A stretch of DNA of 61,785 nt from Variovorax sp. JS1663 (lineage in GTDB: Bacteria; Pseudomonadota; Gammaproteobacteria; Burkholderiales; Burkholderiaceae_C): positions 1 through 61,785 of the forward strand of contig NZ_LYMK01000044.1 in the NCBI RefSeq assembly GCF_002157355.1, written 5' to 3'. How positions within the stretch are numbered: the stretch's first letter is position 1; every line of letters begins with the position of its first letter. Below the pieces are notes generated by a model that saw only the letters and a list, made by a program, of their open reading frames with translations, did no database searches and had not been told where the DNA came from. The position numbers and the translations under genes were made by a program. Below are positions 34,594 to 42,070 of this stretch, in pieces.

Positions 34594-34926
34594 CTACGGC
34601 GCCCGGACCTCGTCTTCCTGCGTGTGCGCACCGGAGACCGCGTCGGCCGACCGCGGCTTCTGCGCACGCCACCACGCGATCAGGCGATCGAAGTCGCCGT
34701 CGAAGACGCGGTGCTTGAGCTCCTCTCCCACCATCGAGCAATGCGCCGCGGCGGCGAAGTCGAGCACGGTCCGGCTCGCGACGCGATCGCAATCGAGATA
34801 GATGCGCTTGAGCTCCTCGGCGCTGGTCGCCGCCAGGTGCGGGCGCGGCGGCTGCGCGAGGGCAGGACACGCCGTGAACAGGGCCAGCACCGCCGCGGCA
34901 ACGCCGCGCAACAGGTCCGTTGCCAT
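34594..34926 (-). CDS. Small secreted protein, unknown function
   Basis: 110 residues; the ATG at 34926 has a strong AAGGAGGT site 6-7 bases upstream and gives a signal peptide ending CPALA near residue 24. The mature part is short, with two cysteines (DCD and AHCSMVGEELKH), then a W-rich helix LIAWWRAQK. I do not recognise a family. It lies 71 bp upstream of the hydrolase gene on the same strand. Confidence 0.75.
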   Translation of the reverse strand: MATDLLRGVAAAVLALFTACPALAQPPRPHLAATSAEELKRIYLDCDRVASRTVLDFAAAAHCSMVGEELKHRVFDGDFDRLIAWWRAQKPRSADAVSGAHTQEDEVRAP

Positions 34927-35034
34927 GAGCCACCTCCTTGCTTTCGTTGGCATGCGCATCACGCACGCCCCCACTCTAGAGGCAGGCGCCTCGTGGCGAA
35001 TCCACCTTTCGAGGGAGCTGGCGGCCTGCGGCCC

Positions 35035-35349
35035 TCAGCCAAAGAACAGCAGCCGCGACAACAGCGTGTGCCCGGCCTCCGCCGCCATCAGCCCCACGAA
35101 CACCAGCAGCGCCAGCGGCGGCACCAGGATCGCGTAGACCAGCGACAGCCGCTCCCAGGCCATGTGCATGAAGACCGCCACGATCAGCCCCGCCTTCAGC
35201 AGCATGAAGGTGAGGATCAGCCCCCAGCGCAGCAGGCCCTGCAGGTGCAGGTAGTCCACCAGGTACGACATTGCGCTGAGCACGAACAGCAGCCCCCAGA
35301 TCTTGAGGTAGAGGCTGATCGGATGTTGCTGGCCGGTGCCGGGATGCAT
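35035..35349 (-). CDS. Cytochrome c oxidase subunit IV-like protein
   Basis: 104 residues with three membrane helices, resembling prokaryotic COX4/CyoD proteins (LYLKIWGLLFVLSAMSYLVDY; LKAGLIVAVFMHMAWER). Small structural subunit at the end of the oxidase operon, 13 bp after subunit III. Typical for caa3 and bo3 enzymes; no redox centres. Confidence 0.88.
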   Translation of the reverse strand: MHPGTGQQHPISLYLKIWGLLFVLSAMSYLVDYLHLQGLLRWGLILTFMLLKAGLIVAVFMHMAWERLSLVYAILVPPLALLVFVGLMAAEAGHTLLSRLLFFG

Positions 35350-35362
35350 GGTGACGCCCTCC

Positions 35363-36070
35363 TCACCAGAGATAGAACAACGCGAAGATGAAGACCCACA
35401 CCAGGTCCACGAAGTGCCAGTACAGGCCCGCGATCTCGACGATCTGGTAGTTGCCGCTGGCCTCGTAGTCGCCGCGCAGCAGCTTGAAGGCGACGACCAG
35501 CAGGTACACCACCCCGCAGGACACGTGCAGCCCGTGGAAGCCGGTGATCATGAAAAAGGCCGAGCCGAACTGCGCCGCGCCCATCGGGTTGCCCCAGGGC
35601 CGCACGCCCTCCTCCAGGATCAGCTTGGACCACTCGAAGGCCTGCATGCCGACGAAGACCTCGCCGCACATGGCGGTCACCAGGATCAGCGCGGCCGCGT
35701 TGGCGCGGTCGTGGCGGTACGCGCAGTTCACCGCCATCGCCATCGTGCCGCTGCTGCTGATCAGCACGAAAGTCATGATCGCGATCAGCAGGAGCGGCAC
35801 CTCCGCGCCGCCGACGGTCAGCGCGAACACCTCGCTCGGATTGGGCCAGGGGACGGTGGTGGAGACGCGCACCGTCATGTAGCCGATCAGGAAGCAGCTG
35901 AAGATGAAGGTGTCGCTCAGAAGGAAGATCCACATCATCGCCTTGCCCCACGAGACGTTGAAGGCCTCGCGGTCGGAGGACCAGTCGGCGACCAGTCCGC
36001 GCCAGCCCTCGGCCGCGGCGGGCGGTGCCAGCACGGGCGGGGCGATGGGAGGCACGGCGGCTGTGTTCAT
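35363..36070 (-). CDS. ctaE: Cytochrome c oxidase subunit III
   Basis: 235 residues with about five to seven membrane helices and the family blocks KAMMWIFLLSDTFIFSCFL, QAFEWSKLILEEG, FFMITGFHGLHVSCGVVYL and YWHFVDLVWVFIFALFYLW (last in parts). It stabilises the proton-pumping core. The ATG at 36070 overlaps the stop of the second subunit-III-like gene. N-terminal 20 residues are Ala/Pro-rich. Confidence 0.95.
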   Translation of the reverse strand: MNTAAVPPIAPPVLAPPAAAEGWRGLVADWSSDREAFNVSWGKAMMWIFLLSDTFIFSCFLIGYMTVRVSTTVPWPNPSEVFALTVGGAEVPLLLIAIMTFVLISSSGTMAMAVNCAYRHDRANAAALILVTAMCGEVFVGMQAFEWSKLILEEGVRPWGNPMGAAQFGSAFFMITGFHGLHVSCGVVYLLVVAFKLLRGDYEASGNYQIVEIAGLYWHFVDLVWVFIFALFYLW

Positions 36071-36699
36071 GAGGAGACTCCGCAGATGAAACGCGCCACT
36101 TCCGGCGTGAGCCAGCCGAGCGCCGCGAAGAGCACGACCCAGACCGCCAGCAGGAAGTGCCAGTAGCGCGCGCACAGCGCGATGCGCCAGGCCAGGCTCG
36201 CCGGGTCGGCCGCGGGCTGCCAGGCGGCGCGCGCGGTCCAGGCCCAGGCGGCGACGCCGCCGGCCACGTGCAGGCCGTGCACCGCCGTCAGCAGGTAGAA
36301 GAAGCTGCCGCCCGGGTTGCCGGCCGGCATCACCTGCGCGGCCAGCAGGACCGCCCAGGCCCACCACTGCACCGCCAGGAAGCCCAGCGCGCCGAGCCCG
36401 CCGGCCAGCAGCCACCGGCGCGTGTCGCGCAGCAGCAGGCCGCGCGCCGCCGCGGCGCTGCGCTGCAGGGCCACGCTGCCCGCGGCCAGCAGCGCCGAGC
36501 TGAGCCACAGCTGCCAGGGCAGCGCGATCTGCACCGCGTCGCTGCCGCTCATGCGCATCACGTAGGCGACGAGGAACAGCGAGAACAGCGCCGTCGCCAC
36601 GCCCATGAACACCCACAGCCCGATGCCGGCGGCGATCGCGGCCGCGCGCGGTTCGGGCCAGCGGCCGTAGCGGCCGGCCAGCGCGGCGCCGCCGTTCAT
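36067..36699 (-). CDS. Second subunit III-like protein
   Basis: 210 residues, membrane protein resembling COX3 in its second half (FFYLLTAVHGLHVAGGVAAW, then YWHFLLAVWVVLFAALGW). It is shorter and more divergent than the ctaE next to it. Overlaps ctaD by 4 bp and ctaE by 4 bp (ATGA both times). Such a paired subunit-III arrangement occurs in some caa3 operons; the extra protein may be an assembly or stabilising subunit. Confidence 0.85.
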   Translation of the reverse strand: MNGGAALAGRYGRWPEPRAAAIAAGIGLWVFMGVATALFSLFLVAYVMRMSGSDAVQIALPWQLWLSSALLAAGSVALQRSAAAARGLLLRDTRRWLLAGGLGALGFLAVQWWAWAVLLAAQVMPAGNPGGSFFYLLTAVHGLHVAGGVAAWAWTARAAWQPAADPASLAWRIALCARYWHFLLAVWVVLFAALGWLTPEVARFICGVSS

Positions 36700-38456
36700 G
36701 CCCTGGCCTCCTTGCCGTCCGCCTCGGGCTCCTGCCCGCCGGCCTCGGGCGGTGCGTTCTGCGCGATGAAGTCCTCGCGCACGCCCGGCACCGCGTAGGC
36801 GTAGGCCCACCGGTGGACCACCGGCAGCTGCGGCCCCCAGTTGCCGTGCACCGGCGGCGTCTGCGGTGTCTGCCATTCCAGCGAGGCGGCGCGCCACGGA
36901 TTGCCGCCGGCCGGCTTGCCGTGGCGCACGCTCCACGCCAGATTGAAGAGGAACAGCACCTGCGCCACGCCGACGGCCAGCGCCACCACGGTGATGAAGG
37001 CGTTCAGGCTGAAGGCCGAAGGAGGGATGAACTGGTAGTGGTCGAAATTGTAGTAGCGCCGCGGCATGCCCAGCAGGCCCAGGTAGTGCATGGGGAAGTA
37101 GATCGCGTAGGTGCCGATGAAGGTGATCCAGAAGTGCAGCTGCCCCAGCCGGTCGTCCAGCATGCGGCCGGTGACCTTCGGGTACCAGTGGTAGATGCCG
37201 CCGAACACCACCAGGAGCGGCGCCACGCCCATCACCATGTGGAAGTGCGCCACCACGAAGTAGGTGCCCGACAGCGGAATGTCCACGCTCACGTTGCCGA
37301 GCCACAGACCGGTCAGCCCGCCGATCACGAAGGTGGAGATGAAGGCCAGCGAGAACAGCATCGGCACCGTCAGGTGGATGTCGCCGCGCCACAGCGTCAG
37401 CAGCCAGTTGTAGACCTTGATCGCGGTGGGCACCGCGATGATCAGCGTGGTGGTGGCGAAGAAGAAGGCGAAGTACGGGTTCATGCCCGCGACGAACATG
37501 TGGTGCGCCCACACCACCAGGCTCAGCCCCCCGATCGCCACGATGGCCCAGACCATCGTGCGGTAGCCGAAGATGCTCTTGCGCGCATGAACGCTGATCA
37601 GGTCCGACACCAGCCCGAAGGCCGGCAGCGCCACGATGTAGACCTCGGGATGGCCGAAGAACCAGAACAGGTGCTGGAACAGCAGCGGGCTGCCACCCTT
37701 GTACTGCGTGGCCTGCCCCATCGACAGCAGCGCCGGCATGAAGAAGCTGGTGCCCACCGCGCGGTCCAGCAGCAGCATCACGCCGCTGACGAAGAGCGCC
37801 GGGAAGCCCAGCAGCGCCAGGATGGTGGCCACGAAGATGCCCCACACCGACAGCGGCATGCGCAGCAGCGTCATGCCCCGGCAGCGCGCCTGCAGCACCG
37901 TGGTGACGTAGTTCAGGCCGCCCATGGTGGTTGCGACGATGAAGATCAGGAGCGACACCAGCATCAGCACGATGCCGGCGTCGCTCCCGGGCGTGCCGGG
38001 CAGGATGGACTGCGGCGGGTACAGCGTCCACCCCGCGCCGGTGGGCCCGCCCGGGACGAAGAAGCTCGCCATCAGCACCAGCACCGAGAGCAGATAGACC
38101 CAGAAGCTCAGCATGTTCATGTAGGGGAACACCATGTCGCGCGCCCCCACCATCAACGGGATCAGGTAATTGCCGAAGCCGCCCAGGAAGAGCGCCGTGA
38201 GCAGGTAGATCACCATGATCATCCCGTGCATGGTGACGAACTGGTAGTAGCGCTCGGGCGTGATGAACTGGAAGACGCCGGGAAAGCCGAGCTGCAGCCG
38301 CATCAGGTTGGACAGCACCACGCCGATCACGCCTACCGCGATGGCGGTGCAGGCGTACTGCACCGCGATCACCTTGTGGTCCTGGCTCCAGACGTAGCGG
38401 GTCCAGAAGCTTCTCGGTTCATCGTGGTGGGCGACGGGGACGACGATGCTGGACAT
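36696..38456 (-). CDS. ctaD: Cytochrome c oxidase subunit I
   Basis: Catalytic subunit with haem a and the haem a3-CuB centre, about 12 membrane helices, 586 residues. Key features: the His ligand segment MHGMIMVIY; the E-containing HPEVYI with the cross-linked Tyr; HH of VWAHHMFVAGM; the K-channel VPTAIK; and the haem ligands in YFVVAHFHMVMG. These mark a type A haem-copper oxidase. It follows ctaC after a 93-bp gap that carries a dispersed repeat. C-terminal 60 residues are hydrophilic. Confidence 0.97.
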   Translation of the reverse strand: MSSIVVPVAHHDEPRSFWTRYVWSQDHKVIAVQYACTAIAVGVIGVVLSNLMRLQLGFPGVFQFITPERYYQFVTMHGMIMVIYLLTALFLGGFGNYLIPLMVGARDMVFPYMNMLSFWVYLLSVLVLMASFFVPGGPTGAGWTLYPPQSILPGTPGSDAGIVLMLVSLLIFIVATTMGGLNYVTTVLQARCRGMTLLRMPLSVWGIFVATILALLGFPALFVSGVMLLLDRAVGTSFFMPALLSMGQATQYKGGSPLLFQHLFWFFGHPEVYIVALPAFGLVSDLISVHARKSIFGYRTMVWAIVAIGGLSLVVWAHHMFVAGMNPYFAFFFATTTLIIAVPTAIKVYNWLLTLWRGDIHLTVPMLFSLAFISTFVIGGLTGLWLGNVSVDIPLSGTYFVVAHFHMVMGVAPLLVVFGGIYHWYPKVTGRMLDDRLGQLHFWITFIGTYAIYFPMHYLGLLGMPRRYYNFDHYQFIPPSAFSLNAFITVVALAVGVAQVLFLFNLAWSVRHGKPAGGNPWRAASLEWQTPQTPPVHGNWGPQLPVVHRWAYAYAVPGVREDFIAQNAPPEAGGQEPEADGKEARA

Positions 38457-38493
38457 GGACTTTCCTTCATTCCACGAGGCGCGTGCCCATTGG

Positions 38494-38553
38494 AGTACCT
38501 TCGCCTGCGGCTGCGGTACGAGCCCCCTTCGGAGCGGCCGGGCGGGGTCTCAT
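38494..38553 (-). repeat. Dispersed repeat, ctaC 3' end (copy 1)
   Basis: About 60 bp whose bases GTACCTTCGC...GGCTGCGGTA...TTCGGAGCGGCCG...GCGG...CTCAT match the copy at 39464-39520 inside ctaC with small gaps. The minus-strand end of this copy reads ATGAGA and reaches the ctaC stop codon, so the repeat supplies the stop and most of the ctaC-ctaD spacer. Confidence 0.82.
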
Positions 38554-39740
38554 CGCTGCGCCTTCTGCTCGGTCGCGGCCGCCGGCGGGGCGGGGCCCAG
38601 ATTCTTGATGTAGGCCACCAGCGCTGCCACCTCTTCGTCGCTCAATGGGATCTTCGGCATCACCGGCGCGAAGCCCTTGACGCCGCGGGCCTGCGGATCG
38701 CGGATGAAGGCGCCCAGATAGGCGTCGTCCACCAGCGCGGTGGAGCCGTCGCGCATGTTCTCGGTCTTGCCGTACAGGCCTTTCCAGCTCGGGCCCACGC
38801 GCGGGCTGCCGTCGATGCTGTGGCACGCCACGCAGCCCTTGGCAGCAGCCAGTGCGCGACCCTGGCCGACCACGCCGCCTTCGCTGGAGGGCGGCTTCTG
38901 CGTCATCGCGAAGGTCTCCAGGCCCTTGAGCCAGGCCTGGTAGCCGGCCGCGTCCTCCACCACCACGTGGGCCCGCATGTTCGGATGGCCCACGCCGCAC
39001 AGCTGCGAGCACATCGCCTCGAAGCGGCCGGCCACGGTGGGCGTGAACCAGAAGGTGCTGATCTGGCCCGGCACCATGTTCATGCGGGCGCGGAAGTTGG
39101 GCGCGAAGAAGTCGTGCAGCACGTCGTGCGAGCGCAGCATCATGTGCACCGGGCGGCCCAGCGGGATGTGGATCTCCTGGTCGGAAACGAGGATGTCGTC
39201 CTGCCCCGCCGGATCGGCCGGATCCAGGCCGAAGGGGTTGGTGGGCGTGACGAAGCGCGTCTCGGTCAGGCCCAGCTTGTTGTCCGCGCCGGGCATGCGG
39301 AAGCGCCACTGCCATTGCTGGCCCAGCACCTCGATCGTCAGCGCATCGGGCGGCGCCTTCACGTAGCTGGCGTAGACCACCAGGCCCGGGGCCAGCAGCG
39401 CCATGATGCCGACGGTGCTGATGCCGATCAGCCAGCGCTCCAGCCGCTTGTTCTCCGGCTCACTGAGGTACCTTCGCTTTTGGCTGCGGTATTCGCTTTC
39501 GGAGCGGCCGTGCGGCTCATGGGCCGCGCGCCGGCCCTCCCGATGCCGATAGCGCACCAGCGTGTAGACCAGGAACAGGTTGATCGCGACGAAGAAGATG
39601 CCCGTGATCACCAGCGTGATGGTGATGGTGTCGTCCATCGACTTCCAGTTGGACGCCAGCGGCGTGAACCACCATGGGTTGATGAAATGGAAAAGCACCG
39701 AGGCGACGACGATGAGCGCCAGCACGGCTGCCATGATCAT
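38550..39740 (-). CDS. ctaC: Cytochrome c oxidase subunit II with fused cytochrome c (caa3 type)
   Basis: 396 residues. Two membrane helices (about 40-62 and 102-124), then the CuA domain with H205, C244, C248, H252 and M255 (CSQLCGVGHPNM), then a C-terminal cytochrome c with CVACH (C303, C306, H307). The fusion lets the enzyme take electrons directly from cytochrome c or a high-potential donor. AAGGAGG lies 6 bases before the ATG at 39740. A dispersed repeat is read in frame as about residues 75-93, between the two helices. The stop lies in a second copy of that repeat. Confidence 0.95.
   Translation of the reverse strand: MIMAAVLALIVVASVLFHFINPWWFTPLASNWKSMDDTITITLVITGIFFVAINLFLVYTLVRYRHREGRRAAHEPHGRSESEYRSQKRRYLSEPENKRLERWLIGISTVGIMALLAPGLVVYASYVKAPPDALTIEVLGQQWQWRFRMPGADNKLGLTETRFVTPTNPFGLDPADPAGQDDILVSDQEIHIPLGRPVHMMLRSHDVLHDFFAPNFRARMNMVPGQISTFWFTPTVAGRFEAMCSQLCGVGHPNMRAHVVVEDAAGYQAWLKGLETFAMTQKPPSSEGGVVGQGRALAAAKGCVACHSIDGSPRVGPSWKGLYGKTENMRDGSTALVDDAYLGAFIRDPQARGVKGFAPVMPKIPLSDEEVAALVAYIKNLGPAPPAAATEQKAQR
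39464..39520 (-). repeat. Dispersed repeat inside ctaC (copy 2)
   Basis: Matches the intergenic copy at 38494-38553: GTACCTTCGC, GGCTGCGGTA, TTCGGAGCGGCCG and a CTCAT end are shared. On the minus strand it is translated in frame as part of the cytoplasmic loop of CtaC (HGRSESEYRSQKRRYL), a hydrophilic, Arg/Ser-rich insert. No stop or frameshift is caused. Confidence 0.82.
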
Positions 39741-39784
39741 CTGCGGCCTCCTTCGTCGATTCGCCGCTCATGCGGATTCAGAAC

Positions 39785-40300
39785 TCAGGGGAAGGCCGGA
39801 ACCATCCGCTCCTCGCCGGCGAAGCGGGCTTCCGGGTGGGTGCGCTCGAACAGGGCCTCGATCTCCGCCACGCGCGCCGGCGGCAGGTCGACCATCACCA
39901 GGATCTGGCCTGCCAAGATCGCGCTCTCGAAGCGCGCGAGCCGCGGACTGGGAATGGAAATGCCGATCATGCTGGAGGACCAGGTGCCGACCAGCCCGCC
40001 CAGCACCGCCAGCGCCGCCGCGACTTCCCACTGCGGCGCGTCGCCGGTGATGGGAAACGCCAGCGCCGCCACCAGGCCGGCGACCGCGCCCACCGCGCCA
40101 CCGATCACCAGGCCGCTCTTGGCGGCATGCACGAGGTCCGAGGTCTGCCAGACGTTGGCCGCATGGAGCCCGCGCATGTCCGCGCCCTCGGGGCCTGCGA
40201 AATGGATGTGCGCGGCGTCGACACGCGCCTGCACCAGGTCATGCATCACCCGCCGGGCGCTGGCCGCGTCGGGCATCAGCCAATAGATGCGTCTCTTCAT
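39785..40300 (-). CDS. DUF1269-like membrane protein
   Basis: 171 residues beginning KRRIYWLMPDAASARRVMHDL, with a conserved ANVWQTSDLVHAAKSGLVIGG segment, two Gly/Ala-rich membrane helices (about 62-108), and a C-terminal PPARVAEIEALFERTHPEA segment. This pattern occurs in beta-proteobacteria under the DUF1269 label; function unknown. It lies 44 bp upstream of ctaC on the same strand and may share its transcript. Confidence 0.7.
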   Translation of the reverse strand: MKRRIYWLMPDAASARRVMHDLVQARVDAAHIHFAGPEGADMRGLHAANVWQTSDLVHAAKSGLVIGGAVGAVAGLVAALAFPITGDAPQWEVAAALAVLGGLVGTWSSSMIGISIPSPRLARFESAILAGQILVMVDLPPARVAEIEALFERTHPEARFAGEERMVPAFP

Positions 40301-40385
40301 GGCGCCCTCCTTTGTCGTCTTGCGACGAAGGAAACCATGAAGCCCTTATATGCCAGCGCGCAAGGGTTATCAAGGATGCGTGTCC

Positions 40386-41273
40386 CTAGCCCGAAAAGGC
40401 CGCCGCCCAGCGCCCGGCCATGGCCGGCGAGTTGAAGCAGGTGGTGCGGCGCGTCACGCTGCACACGGCGCGCTCGAGCAGTTGGATGTCGGCCTCGTGC
40501 TGGCGCGCCACGTGCGGGTCTTCGAAGAAGATGGCCTTCTGGCAGCGGCCCTCCAGCACCAGCTCGGCGATCTGTGCATCGCCGCCGAGCGGGCCGCTCT
40601 GGTAGCGCTGCACCCAGGGCCGGTCCGCGGGCCAGCCGCGCGCCCAGGCCATGTCGTTGAGGCGGCCGCCGGTGGTGCCGGTGCCCACGCGCAGCGCGAA
40701 GCGCGACAGCAGCTCGAAATGCCGGGACGCGAATTCGACCATGCGGTCCTTCAGCGCATCATGCGCAATCAGCGCGACCGTCTGCGCCTCGATGGAGCGC
40801 CAGTCGCCGGCCATGCCCGGCACGGCCAGGCCGGCGCTGGCCAGTTCCACCGCGATCCATTCCTGCGCACCCGCGACCGTGGAGACGAAGGGCTTGCCGT
40901 GCACCACGCACTGCCGCTTCAGTGCGAGCGTCTCCGGGTAGAGCGAGGTGGGATCGACGGGATCGATCAGGTAGATCACGCCGTCGAGCGCATCCGCCGC
41001 ATCCAGCCCGCCGGCAATGCGGGAGACCAGCCGCATCACGCCGCCCTCGCGACCGCTCGGGTAGCGCACGCGCTTTTCGTATCCGGCCAGCAAGCCGAGG
41101 CGATCGATCGCCTCGGCGGTGCCGCCCACCGCATGCAGCTCGATCCCGAGCGCGCGGATGCCTGCATCGCAGGCGCGCAGCCAGGCGGCCAGGCCGGACT
41201 GCTCGCCGCTGCGGTGCAGGCGGCTGGCGACGAGGCCGAAGCGAAGCGAGGGTGGGGTGCCGGTACTGGACAT
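40386..41273 (-). CDS. mgsA: Methylglyoxal synthase with tandem synthase-like domains
   Basis: Converts dihydroxyacetone phosphate to methylglyoxal, a glycolytic bypass. The C-terminal domain (about 165-295) keeps the E. coli MgsA residues: H171, D172 and K175 (VALIAHDALKDR), the phosphate-binding GTGTTGG (197-203), SGPLGGD with catalytic D232, and H259/D262. The N-terminal 150 residues repeat the same fold plan (FGLVASR; HAVGGTAEAIDRLGL; GVIYLIDPVDPTSLYPETLALKRQ in parts; KPFVSTVAGAQEW) but lack the catalytic residues. Usual MgsA proteins are about 150 residues; here 295. ATG 41273 chosen; a GTG at 41318 is possible. Substrate specificity needs testing. Confidence 0.82.
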   Translation of the reverse strand: MSSTGTPPSLRFGLVASRLHRSGEQSGLAAWLRACDAGIRALGIELHAVGGTAEAIDRLGLLAGYEKRVRYPSGREGGVMRLVSRIAGGLDAADALDGVIYLIDPVDPTSLYPETLALKRQCVVHGKPFVSTVAGAQEWIAVELASAGLAVPGMAGDWRSIEAQTVALIAHDALKDRMVEFASRHFELLSRFALRVGTGTTGGRLNDMAWARGWPADRPWVQRYQSGPLGGDAQIAELVLEGRCQKAIFFEDPHVARQHEADIQLLERAVCSVTRRTTCFNSPAMAGRWAAAFSG

Positions 41274-41362
41274 GATCAGGTGCGATCGATGGTACGCCGC
41301 GCCCATGACTTCCGGCACTTCTGCGCCGCCGCCCCGCCGCTAACATTGCGCGCGTGAACGCC

Positions 41363-42070
41363 ATGGAGTCCCTCCCCGCCCCCTCGGCCGGCACGCGCGA
41401 TCGCGCATCGCCGTGGCCCCCCTCCCGCGCCATCCTGGTGGTGGACGACCACGACCTCGTGCGCCTGGGCGTGCGGGCGCTGGTGCAGGCGCAGGCCCCG
41501 TCCATCGAGTCGACCATCGAGGTGCTCGAGGCCGGCACCGTGGCCGACGCGCTCGCGCTGTACGAGGAGGCGCGGGAGCGCATCGGACTGGTGCTGCTCG
41601 ACCTGGCCCTGCCCGATGCGGAGGACCTCGGCGGCCTCGCCCGGTTCCGCGCCCGCTTTCCCGACGCGCGCATCGTCGTGCTCTCCGGCACCGACAGCGC
41701 CACGCTGGCGGAAGGTGCGCTGGCCCTGGGCGCCAGCGCCTTCCTGCCCAAGTCCGCGGACCTCAAGGAGGTGGTGAGCTTCATCCGCGCCTGCGGCCTG
41801 CTCGACATCGATGGCGCCGTCAGCCTCCCGCCCGCGCCGCGCGCCACCGCCGGCGACCACGCCGGGCCTGCTCACAGGAATGCCTGCGCCTGGCAGGAAC
41901 TCACGCCGCGCCAGCTCGAGGTGCTGCAATGGGTGCTGGAAGGCAAGGCCAACAAGGAGATCGCGCGGCTGGCCAACCTGAGCGAGGGCACGGTGAAGAA
42001 CCACGTCTCGACCCTGCTGCTGCTCTTCGGCATGCGTTCGCGGGCCCAGCTGATCAGCAGCCTGCGTTGA
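41363..42070 (+). CDS. NarL/LuxR-type response regulator
   Basis: 235 residues. Receiver domain with D28/D29, phosphoacceptor D80 (LLDLALPD) and K130, then a C-terminal LuxR helix-turn-helix (LTPRQLEVLQWVLEGKANKEIA). Controls transcription in response to the kinase that follows. The start is uncertain: ATG 41363 or GTG 41354, neither with a clear ribosome site. Its stop overlaps the proposed TTG of the kinase (TTGA). Divergent from mgsA. Confidence 0.9.
   Translation: MESLPAPSAGTRDRASPWPPSRAILVVDDHDLVRLGVRALVQAQAPSIESTIEVLEAGTVADALALYEEARERIGLVLLDLALPDAEDLGGLARFRARFPDARIVVLSGTDSATLAEGALALGASAFLPKSADLKEVVSFIRACGLLDIDGAVSLPPAPRATAGDHAGPAHRNACAWQELTPRQLEVLQWVLEGKANKEIARLANLSEGTVKNHVSTLLLLFGMRSRAQLISSLR

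Noticed and set aside
37699..37911. Small plus-strand frame opposite ctaD
   Set aside because: Antisense shadow within the subunit I gene, without a ribosome site or conserved features.
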